Below the pieces are notes generated by a model. The model saw nothing but the letters and a program-made list of their open reading frames with translations, was not told where the DNA came from and did not search any database. Shown here one piece after another: positions 1 to 5,106 of a stretch of DNA of 5,106 nucleotides (its first letter is position 1; every line of letters starts with the position of its first letter). The DNA lies in assembly GCA_003645825.1 (NCBI GenBank), contig QNCQ01000157.1, forward strand, positions 1-5,106, given 5' to 3'. This DNA is from Fidelibacterota bacterium (lineage in GTDB: Bacteria; Fidelibacterota; UBA2242; B5-G15). The position numbers and the translations under genes are program-made.

Positions 1-251
1 ACATCCCAGAGCTTTATCTTTTTATCAACCAACCAGGAGCCAGAGCAAGAAGCTATATACTTACCATCCGGAGAAAAGGCTACAGAGTGCACTAAGGATT
101 TGTGTCCCCTAAATGTCCTCAAACATTTACCAGTCTTTACATCCCAGAGCTTTATCGTTTTATCAACCGAGCCGGAAGCTATATACCTCCCATCCGGGGA
201 AAAGACTACAGATAACACCATATCTTTGTGTCCCTTAAACGTCCTCAAACA
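1..251 (-). repeat. Tandem WD40-coding DNA repeats, 126 bp unit plus a 12-bp longer copy
   Basis: The two WD40 blades are close copies at the DNA level. Copy 1 is 126-251, and copy 2 runs from 125 to the window edge. Plus-strand text beginning ACATCCCAGAGCTTTATC occurs at both 1 and 139. The 138-bp offset is the 126-bp (42-codon) unit plus a 12-bp insertion in copy 2. Even third codon positions agree over long stretches, which suggests recent duplication or gene conversion between blades. More copies probably lie beyond the left edge. Confidence 0.85.
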
Positions 252-362
252 CTCGTCGTTTTCAGCTTCCTGGGGAAGACAAAAACTGACTGCTGCGAAA
301 AGAAATATAAAAACCCCTACAAGGGTTAATTTCCTAACTCTATCAAACCATCGGGAAATCAT
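1..362 (-). CDS. Exported WD40-repeat protein, N-terminal part (cut by left window edge)
   Basis: The reading frame starts at the ATG at 362-360 and stays open for 120 codons to the window edge, so the C-terminus is missing. Residues 1-11 are basic (MISRWFDRVRK). Residues 12-28 form one hydrophobic stretch (LTLVGVFIFLFAAVSFC), which reads as a signal peptide or N-terminal anchor. C28 is preceded by Phe, so this is not a good lipobox. WD40 repeats follow from residue 38: repeat 1 covers residues 38-79 and repeat 2 starts at C80. Each has the family marks: GH, a V/A-FSPDG turn, YIAS and a terminal KLWD. WD40 domains form beta-propellers that act as protein-binding scaffolds; here the propeller would lie outside the cytoplasm. 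The partner and function cannot be read from this fragment. The start is supported by a GGAGG ribosome-binding site 5 nt upstream. The gene is transcribed divergently from uvrA. Confidence 0.9.
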   Translation of the reverse strand, partial: MISRWFDRVRKLTLVGVFIFLFAAVSFCLPQEAENDECLRTFKGHKDMVLSVVFSPDGRYIASGSVDKTIKLWDVKTGKCLRTFRGHKSLVHSVAFSPDGKYIASCSGSWLVDKKIKLWD

Positions 363-625
363 GATAACCTCCGATGTATTCTAATTTTCTCTTATCCAGC
401 CATTCTTTTAAAAATTTAAAATTTTATAGGTTAAATCCAATAGAATTTTCCGATTCTCCAGCGGCTCAGGAGAAAAGTATTATAGAACTTAGAACTCCTC
501 AGAGGGGCATACCCCATCTGTTCACTGCTTTCGACTTAGCTATGCGAAGCCTTCTCCTACTTTAAGAATACTGGTTTATCTCAAGCGTAAATATTATTAA
601 CTTAATAGGTTTTTTTGAGCGACAG
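363..625. other. Divergent intergenic region between the WD40 gene and uvrA
   Basis: This 263-bp region must carry promoters for both flanking genes. Only weak elements are visible. A TATTAT at 592-597 is a possible uvrA -10, but no good -35 lies upstream. TATAAA on the minus strand (428-423) is a possible WD40 -10, also without a clear -35. Small palindromes cluster at 454-512: TTCTCC/GGAGAA (454-459 with 469-474), CCTC-A-GAGG, and GGGG-cata-CCCC. A 63-codon frame at 374-565 (plus) lacks a ribosome-binding site and recognisable protein features, and I do not consider it a gene. No SOS (LexA) box was found near uvrA. Confidence 0.6.
368..372 (-). promoter_or_regulatory. Shine-Dalgarno site of the WD40 gene
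   Basis: On the minus strand the sequence GGAGG lies 5 nt before the ATG at 362. It is an almost ideal Shine-Dalgarno core at good spacing and fixes the start codon. It also shows that this is a bacterium using ordinary leadered initiation for this gene. Confidence 0.8.
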
Positions 626-3442
626 ATGAAATACATTGTAGTAAAAGGGGCAAGGGAACATAACTTAAAGAATATAAATGTGAAGATACCTCGAGAAAAG
701 CTGGTGGTGATTACCGGTTTGTCCGGTTCGGGGAAGTCGTCGCTTGCTTTTGATACTATCTACGCGGAAGGGCAAAGAAGGTATGTGGAATCGCTCTCTG
801 CTTATGCCAGGCAATTTTTAAGCCTGATGGAAAAACCGGATGTTGACTTTATTGAAGGGCTCTCACCTGCTATTTCGATAGAGCAGAAATCAATACCCCG
901 AAATCCGCGGTCAACCGTGGGCACTATAACAGAGATACATGATTACCTGCGACTTTTGTTTGCTCGCATAGGAACTCCCTATTGCTACAAGTGTGGGCGA
1001 AAAATCCAGAAGCAGACCCCCCAGCAAATCGTGGATGAAATATTAAATCTTCCGGAAGATTCCCGTGTTATGATTATGGCTCCCCTGGTAAGGGGCAGGA
1101 AAGGAGAATACAGGGAGCTTTTTAAGGAAATCAGGCGCGAAGGCTTCGTGAGAGTACGGGTCGATGGAGAGATTACTGAGGTTGAACGGAAGATACAGCT
1201 TGACAAAAATAAAAAGCATAATATTGAGTTGATTGTCGACCGTATCATAATACAACCCGGAGTCAAAGAGCGCCTGACAGAATCTGTGGAGCTTGCGCTC
1301 GAAAAAGGGAACGGGTTGGTTCTGGTATGGATCAACGGGGAAGAAGAAAAAATATTCAGTGAAAATTTCTCCTGTCCGGACTGTGGGGTAAGCTACGAAG
1401 AAATTTCACCTCGTATGTTTTCTTTTAACAGCCCGTACGGAGCGTGTCCGGACTGCGATGGTCTGGGCACAAAAATGGAGATAGACCCCAATCTTGTAGT
1501 TCCCGACAAAACCAAGAGTCTGAGCGAAGGAGCGATTGTCCCTCTTGGCGAGCAACCCCGAGGAGGATGGTTTTCATCGGTGCTAAAAGCACTGGCGAAG
1601 ATGTACGGATTTGACTTTGTAACCCCTTTTAAAGACCTGCCAGAAGAGGCTAAAAAAGCCATCCTGTATGGAACAGGCAATATTCCCATTTCAGTGAATC
1701 TAAGGTCCGACAGGCTGACCGGTGAGTACAGCGCGCCTTTTGAGGGAGTGATTCCAAATCTACGCCGCAGATACAATCAGACAAGTTCCACGGGAGTACG
1801 CATGTGGATTGAGCAATTCATGAGTGTAAGACCCTGTAGTAGCTGCGGTGGAACGCGCCTCAGGAAAGAATCCTTAGCCATAAAGATAAATGGACTGTCT
1901 ATTAGCGATATATCTTCCTTTTCTATAAAAAAGTGCTATCACTTCTTTGAAAACCTCAAACTGACCGAAACGCAACACCAGATAGCCAAACAGATTCTAA
2001 AGGAAATCAAGGAACGATTGAGGTTTTTAATCAACGTAGGGGTAGATTATCTAACTCTTGATAGATCAGCTCAAACTCTATCAGGTGGAGAAGCTCAGAG
2101 AATAAGACTTGCAACACAGATAGGCTCTCAATTAGTGGGGGTTCTTTACATACTTGATGAACCGAGCATTGGCCTTCACCAAAGGGATAACAAGCGATTA
2201 ATTGAAACCCTAACAAAGCTAAGGGACTTAGGGAATACCGTTCTTGTCGTAGAGCATGATCGAGAAATGATAGAATCTTCAGACCATGTCATTGACCTTG
2301 GTCCCGGAGCTGGAGAAAATGGCGGTTACGTCGTAGCCGAGGGACCTCCCGAAGAGCTAAAGAAAAATCCCCATTCTCTTACCGCAAAATATCTGGCCGG
2401 GCTGAAAAAAATACCTATTCCCCGAAAAAGGCGCAAACCTACTGGAAAGAAGATAATCCTCTATGGAGCCCGTGGAAACAATCTGAAGAACATTAATGTA
2501 GAATTCCCCCTGGGGGTATTCATCTGTGTAACAGGGGTTTCTGGTTCAGGGAAAAGCTCTCTGGTGAACGAAACTCTTTATCCCATTCTCCACAGGCACT
2601 TCTTCAGTTCAAGAATCTCACCGCTGCCTTACACGAAGATTGAAGGAATAGAAAACATAGACAAAGTAATCGATATCAATCAATCTCCGATAGGAAGGAC
2701 GCCAAGATCAAACCCTGCTACTTACACCGGAACTTTCACTTTTATCAGAGAGCTATTTGCCTCTTTAAAGGAGTCCAAAATCAGAGGTTACAAACCCGGA
2801 AGGTTCTCCTTCAATGTCAGGGGAGGGAGATGTGAAGCATGCGGGGGTGATGGAATAAAGAAAATAGAGATGCACTTTCTACCCGATGTCTACGTAAAGT
2901 GTGAGGAATGCAAGGGGAAACGTTACAACAGGGAAACTCTTGAAATAAAGTATAAAGGGAAAAACATTTCGGACGTCCTGGAAATGACAGTTGATGAGGC
3001 TTATGAATTCTTTTACAATGTTCCTCGAATAAGAAAAAAACTGGAAACCCTCAAAGACGTTGGCCTCGGGTATATAAAACTTGGTCAACCTGCCACTACT
3101 TTATCCGGAGGTGAGGCACAAAGAGTTAAGCTCGCAGCGGAGTTGAGCCGGCATTCTACAGGCAACACTCTTTACATACTTGATGAACCTACAACTGGCC
3201 TACACTTCGAAGACATTAAAATGCTCCTGAACGTCTTAAACCGGCTTGTGGATCAGGGCAACACAGTGATAGTTATTGAACACAACCTGGACGTTATAAA
3301 GACAGCAGACTACATTATTGATCTCGGACCCGAAGGTGGAGAAAAAGGCGGTCATGTTGTCGCTACAGGTACCCCGGAAGAGGTAAGCCAGAATCCGGAT
3401 TCCTATACAGGGCAGTTCCTGCAAAAGGTACTAAAAGAGTAA
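626..3442 (+). CDS. uvrA: Excinuclease ABC subunit A (UvrA)
   Basis: This 938-residue protein is full length for UvrA, the DNA-damage sensor of nucleotide excision repair. As a dimer it finds bulky lesions, loads UvrB and leaves before UvrC cuts. It has two ABC ATPase modules. Module I has Walker A GLSGSGKSS (31-39), signature LSGGEAQR (485-492) and Walker B YILDEPSIGL (508-517). Module II has Walker A GVSGSGKSS (637-645), signature LSGGEAQR (826-833) and Walker B YILDEPTTGL (850-859). Zinc-binding cysteine pairs are C250/C253 with C274/C277, C404/C407, and C736/C739 with C759/C762; the last set is the zinc finger near the DNA-binding region. A further CxxC lies at 120/123. A short basic linker (about 594-609) joins the halves. 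The start MKYIVVKGAREHNLKN is the usual UvrA N-terminus, although the ribosome-binding site is weak (only GAG at 617-619). No frameshift or missing catalytic residue is seen. uvrB and uvrC are not in the window. Confidence 0.99.
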   Translation: MKYIVVKGAREHNLKNINVKIPREKLVVITGLSGSGKSSLAFDTIYAEGQRRYVESLSAYARQFLSLMEKPDVDFIEGLSPAISIEQKSIPRNPRSTVGTITEIHDYLRLLFARIGTPYCYKCGRKIQKQTPQQIVDEILNLPEDSRVMIMAPLVRGRKGEYRELFKEIRREGFVRVRVDGEITEVERKIQLDKNKKHNIELIVDRIIIQPGVKERLTESVELALEKGNGLVLVWINGEEEKIFSENFSCPDCGVSYEEISPRMFSFNSPYGACPDCDGLGTKMEIDPNLVVPDKTKSLSEGAIVPLGEQPRGGWFSSVLKALAKMYGFDFVTPFKDLPEEAKKAILYGTGNIPISVNLRSDRLTGEYSAPFEGVIPNLRRRYNQTSSTGVRMWIEQFMSVRPCSSCGGTRLRKESLAIKINGLSISDISSFSIKKCYHFFENLKLTETQHQIAKQILKEIKERLRFLINVGVDYLTLDRSAQTLSGGEAQRIRLATQIGSQLVGVLYILDEPSIGLHQRDNKRLIETLTKLRDLGNTVLVVEHDREMIESSDHVIDLGPGAGENGGYVVAEGPPEELKKNPHSLTAKYLAGLKKIPIPRKRRKPTGKKIILYGARGNNLKNINVEFPLGVFICVTGVSGSGKSSLVNETLYPILHRHFFSSRISPLPYTKIEGIENIDKVIDINQSPIGRTPRSNPATYTGTFTFIRELFASLKESKIRGYKPGRFSFNVRGGRCEACGGDGIKKIEMHFLPDVYVKCEECKGKRYNRETLEIKYKGKNISDVLEMTVDEAYEFFYNVPRIRKKLETLKDVGLGYIKLGQPATTLSGGEAQRVKLAAELSRHSTGNTLYILDEPTTGLHFEDIKMLLNVLNRLVDQGNTVIVIEHNLDVIKTADYIIDLGPEGGEKGGHVVATGTPEEVSQNPDSYTGQFLQKVLKE

Positions 3443-3487
3443 GGTGTGGTGTTAGCACCACTTACTGTGGTGCTAACACCACAGTAA
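3438..3487. repeat. Compound inverted repeat overlapping the uvrA stop codon
   Basis: Two 16-bp blocks, GTGGTGTTAGCACCAC (3446-3461) and its exact reverse complement (3467-3482), are separated by TTACT. With one more pair outside (3445/3483) they form a perfect 17-bp stem with a 5-nt loop. Each block is also a palindrome on its own (GTGGTG, 4-nt loop, CACCAC). The central TTACT can pair with AGTAA at 3438-3442, which contains the uvrA TAA, or with AGTAA at 3483-3487. The second choice gives a perfect 11-bp hairpin over 3462-3487. It may protect the uvrA mRNA end or terminate transcription, but no T-run follows, so a standard intrinsic terminator is not supported. It also resembles paired REP-type palindromes. 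The structure is certain; the function is inference. Confidence 0.85.
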
Positions 3488-3642
3488 ATATATCCCCTAA
3501 CTCCCTCCTCTCGTCGAAAATAGAAACAATTCTTTCTGGCACAGAAGTTGTCTGTGTAAAACACGAGTTTTGAAAAGTTGAGAATCTCCTTAAATAATCC
3601 CCATAAACACCACCAATTATCCCCTCAGAGACACTGCCCCTT
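3488..3642. other. Non-coding spacer between the uvrA hairpin and the terminator
   Basis: I find no convincing gene here on either strand. The trmH frame is open from a TTG at 3578, but the residues it would add look unlike the family. Several small stems can be drawn on the plus strand: ACAATTCT (3526-3533) with AGAAGTTGT (3543-3551, one bulged G); GTGT/ACAC (3554-3557 with 3561-3564); AAAAC/GTTTT (3558-3562 with 3567-3571); and CTCGT (3510-3514) with ACGAG (3563-3567). Some of these exclude each other. The segment ends in a strong terminator, so it could be the uvrA 3' untranslated region, a small RNA or a leader. None of these is proven. Confidence 0.5.
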
Positions 3643-3684
3643 GGTTGGTTGGCGTCCCGCCCGGGGCGCTAATCAACCTTTTTT
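3643..3684 (+). terminator. Strong Rho-independent terminator between uvrA and trmH
   Basis: The arm GGTTGGTTGGCGTCCC (3643-3658) pairs along its whole length with GGGGCGCTAATCAACC (3663-3678), counting three G-U wobbles. The loop is GCCC (3659-3662). Six T residues (3679-3684) follow at once. The GC-rich stem stands out from its AT-rich surroundings. It faces the plus direction and would stop transcripts coming from uvrA or from the spacer. It lies inside the frame upstream of the TrmH domain, which is a strong reason to place the trmH start after it. Confidence 0.88.
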
Positions 3685-3711
3685 GCGAGTCTGGACACTG
3701 AAATGTATAGT
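3683..3711 (+). promoter_or_regulatory. Possible sigma70-type promoter of the trmH-like gene
   Basis: TTGCGA (3683-3688) and TATAGT (3706-3711) are spaced by 17 bp. They match the -35 and -10 consensus at 4/6 and 5/6 positions. Transcription would start near 3718, about 25 nt before the GTG at 3743. A promoter is expected here because a strong terminator lies just upstream. GTCTGG (3689-3694) and CCAGAC (3717-3722) form an inverted repeat around the -10 and could be an operator. Confidence 0.4.
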
Positions 3712-3742
3712 TTTTTCCAGACAAATTTTTGTAATTTTAACA

Positions 3743-4429
3743 GTGGGTTTGAGCTTAAAGAAAGAGCTTATTAAATACCTATCGGAATTTATAACCGAGA
3801 ATAAGAGACAGAAGATAGAGAAAGTGCTTGCATCTCGCACGAAATATATAACTGTTGCGCTGGAGGATATATATCAACCCCAAAATGCAAGCGCCGTTGT
3901 TAGAACATGCGAATGCTTAGGAATACAGGAAATATATGTAATTGAGAACAAAAACAAATACGAGATAAATCCCGATGTCGTCGTCGGAGCTTCAAAATGG
4001 GTAGATATAATTAAATTTAACAGGTATGGTGAGAGAAATACCACTCACTGTATAGAACATTTAAAGAACAAAGGATATAGAATTGTTGCGACATCACCAC
4101 ACCTTGATGGTTACACACCAGAGAATGTTCCTATAGATTGTAAATTGGCTTTGCTCTTTGGCACTGAGGAGACAGGGCTGACGGAGGAAGCAATTGCAAA
4201 TGCGGATATTACTTTGAGGATTCCGCAATATGGGTTCACCGAAAGCTACAACCTATCAGTTTCCGCCGCGATTTGTCTGTATACCATATCAAAACGCTTA
4301 AGAAATTCTTCGCTAAAATGGACACTGAAAGAAGAAGAGAAGCTTGAAATCCAGCTTAAATGGATAAAAAAGATTTTAAAAAGGGCCGAGGTCCTCGAAA
4401 GAGAGTTTTTAAACAGAAAAAGAGGGTGA
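3743..4429 (+). CDS. trmH: TrmH/SpoU-family RNA 2'-O-methyltransferase (probably tRNA guanosine-18)
   Basis: The SPOUT-fold enzyme uses S-adenosylmethionine to methylate a ribose 2'-OH in RNA. The closest match by eye is TrmH, which makes Gm18 in the tRNA D-loop. Counting from the GTG at 3743 (228 residues), motif 1 is QNASAVVRT (47-55) with the catalytic-type R54. Motif 2 is LLFGTEETG (137-145), and motif 3 is IPQYGFTESYNLSVSAA (160-176), forming the trefoil knot and SAM site. Motif 3 has S-Y-N where the family usually has S-L-N. Residues from about 185 form a charged helical tail. The frame is open upstream to a TTG at 3578, but that extension is unlike the family and crosses a strong terminator. 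The GTG at 3743 or the TTG at 3749 (226 residues, M-S-L-K-K-E-L) fits the usual length of about 220-230. Neither has a clear ribosome-binding site, so the exact start is uncertain. The substrate could also be rRNA. Confidence 0.9.
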   Translation: MGLSLKKELIKYLSEFITENKRQKIEKVLASRTKYITVALEDIYQPQNASAVVRTCECLGIQEIYVIENKNKYEINPDVVVGASKWVDIIKFNRYGERNTTHCIEHLKNKGYRIVATSPHLDGYTPENVPIDCKLALLFGTEETGLTEEAIANADITLRIPQYGFTESYNLSVSAAICLYTISKRLRNSSLKWTLKEEEKLEIQLKWIKKILKRAEVLEREFLNRKRG

Positions 4430-4476
4430 AAAGGTTTCGCTCAGCGCAACTATCTTTTGTTTTGAGTATTAAAGTT

Positions 4477-4513
4477 TTTAAATTTAAAGATGTATGTACG
4501 AACTAAATTTAAA
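4477..4513. repeat. 10-bp A/T inverted repeat upstream of rocD
   Basis: TTTAAATTTA (4477-4486) and its reverse complement TAAATTTAAA (4504-4513) are separated by 17 nt, in the 143-bp gap between trmH and rocD. The arms contain only A and T, so a chance match is fairly likely and an RNA stem would be weak. It could be a regulator site or the end of the trmH transcript. It does not match the arginine-repressor (ArgR) box as I know it. I see no clear rocD promoter: TTGAGT at 4462-4467 has no good -10 partner. Confidence 0.4.
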
Positions 4514-4560
4514 TTTTGCCCTTGTCATTTTAAAGAATTTTTGAGAGCTGGTGTAAAGCT

Positions 4561-4570
4561 AAGGGGTGAT
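4561..4570 (+). promoter_or_regulatory. Shine-Dalgarno site of rocD
   Basis: AAGGGGTGAT ends 2 nt before the ATG at 4573. It differs from the full anti-16S complement AAGGAGGTGAT only by the loss of one base and a shift of the G-run. The G-run (4563-4566) is 6 nt from the start codon, which supports that start. Confidence 0.75.
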
Positions 4571-4572
4571 AG

Positions 4573-5106
4573 ATGAAGTCAAAGGAGTTAATAAGCATCG
4601 AAGAAGAGTACGGAGCTCACAATTACAAGCCCCTGGATGTAGTAATCAGTAAGGCGGAAGGTGTATGGGTAGAAGATGTTGACGGACGCAGATACATGGA
4701 CTTCCTTGCGGCTTACTCCGCTGTAAATCAGGGGCACTGTCACCCGCGGCTTGTAAGGGTAATGAAAGAACAGTGCGAAAGATTAACTCTTACGAGTCGT
4801 GCGTTCAGGAACGATCAGTTACCTCTTTTTGCGAAGGAACTCTGTGAGCTCACCGGATACGAAATGATGTTGCCGATGAATTCTGGTGCTGAGGCTGTGG
4901 AAACAGCGATAAAAGCAGCCAGAAAATGGGGATATTTAAAAAAGGGTACCCCCGAGAATAGGGCAGAAATAATTACCTGTGAAGGTAATTTTCACGGCAG
5001 AACGATCACTATAATATCTTTTTCGACAGAGGAGCAGTACAGGAAGGGATTTGGACCCTTTACGCCTGGCTTTGCTACGATCCCTTACGGTGATACAGAA
5101 GCTTTA
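4573..5106 (+). CDS. rocD: Ornithine aminotransferase, N-terminal 178 residues (cut by right window edge)
   Basis: This is a PLP-dependent class-III aminotransferase. Ornithine aminotransferase moves the delta-amino group of ornithine to 2-oxoglutarate, giving glutamate semialdehyde and glutamate, and so links arginine and proline metabolism. The fragment follows human and Bacillus OAT closely: YGAHNYKP (13-20), AAYSAVNQGHCHP (46-58), LTLTSRAF (71-78), MNSGAEAVETAIKAARKWGY (102-121), NFHGRT (139-144) and GFGPFTPGF (159-167). By alignment from memory, Y18, Y48, F140 and R143 match human Y55, Y85, F177 and R180, which contact substrate or cofactor. The tyrosine at 48 is the ornithine-specificity residue and argues against acetylornithine or 4-aminobutyrate aminotransferase. 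The PLP-binding lysine lies in the missing C-terminal part (the family is about 400 residues). The start is set by a good ribosome-binding site. No other arginine gene is visible. Confidence 0.95.
   Translation, partial: MKSKELISIEEEYGAHNYKPLDVVISKAEGVWVEDVDGRRYMDFLAAYSAVNQGHCHPRLVRVMKEQCERLTLTSRAFRNDQLPLFAKELCELTGYEMMLPMNSGAEAVETAIKAARKWGYLKKGTPENRAEIITCEGNFHGRTITIISFSTEEQYRKGFGPFTPGFATIPYGDTEAL

Noticed and set aside
100..384. A 94-codon plus-strand frame opposite the WD40 gene
   Set aside because: It is the antisense shadow of the WD40 repeats. The minus-strand frame has clear WD40 motifs, a signal peptide and a good ribosome-binding site.
485..495. GAAC-N3-GAAC as a possible LexA/SOS site for uvrA
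   Set aside because: The spacing and orientation fit neither the alphaproteobacterial GTTC-N7-GTTC nor the Bacillus-type box, and it lies more than 130 bp from the uvrA start.
374..565. A 63-codon plus-strand frame between the WD40 gene and uvrA
   Set aside because: It has no ribosome-binding site, overlaps the WD40 upstream region, and its product has no recognisable domain or signal. A frame this short is expected by chance.
3445..3483. The uvrA hairpin as a standard Rho-independent terminator
   Set aside because: The stem is excellent, but the downstream sequence (GTAAATATAT) has no T-run. It is kept only as an inverted repeat of unknown role.
3438..3487. A CRISPR array or transposon end
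   Set aside because: There are only two copies, in opposite orientation and 5 nt apart, with no spacers, transposase or target-site duplication.
3703..3774. A 23-codon ATG frame (3703) overlapping the start of trmH
   Set aside because: It has no ribosome-binding site, lies in the predicted promoter region and is too short to support.
4504..4572. An ArgR operator before rocD
   Set aside because: Arginine control of rocD would be reasonable, but no sequence close to an ArgR box was found in the spacer.

Overview
The window looks like ordinary chromosomal DNA from a bacterium. It holds four protein-coding genes, two cut by the window edges. The order is an exported WD40-repeat protein (minus strand, running off the left edge), uvrA (complete, plus), a TrmH-type tRNA/rRNA 2'-O-methyltransferase (complete, plus) and ornithine aminotransferase rocD (plus, running off the right edge). 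The genes have moderate GC and the spacers are AT-rich. Arginine is often AGG/AGA and isoleucine often ATA, a bias common in, but not limited to, thermophiles. Two genes have good Shine-Dalgarno sequences (WD40 and rocD), and the TrmH resembles the Bacteroidota-like branch (TES-N-S-V-S-A-A motif). I infer a bacterium, possibly from a poorly cultured lineage, but the phylum cannot be fixed from this window.

Layout. Positions 1-362 encode the N-terminus of a secreted or membrane-anchored WD40 protein whose repeats are very similar at the DNA level. Positions 363-625 are a divergent intergenic region between that gene and uvrA, with small palindromes but no convincing gene. uvrA (626-3442) has both ABC modules and all expected zinc-binding cysteine pairs. 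It is followed at once by an elaborate inverted repeat (3438-3487) that includes the uvrA stop codon. The next stretch has no convincing gene and ends in a strong intrinsic terminator (3643-3684). A plausible promoter follows directly, and then the trmH-like gene (3743-4429), whose reading frame is open much further upstream but whose real start almost certainly lies after the terminator. A 143-bp AT-rich spacer with an A/T inverted repeat leads to rocD (4573 onward), which has a good ribosome-binding site.

The genes do not form an obvious pathway: DNA repair, RNA modification, arginine/ornithine metabolism and a secreted propeller protein. The terminator and spacers suggest mostly separate transcription units. 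I see no mobile element, CRISPR array, tRNA or rRNA, and no convincing new system. The most unusual sequence is the non-coding 300 bp between uvrA and trmH.
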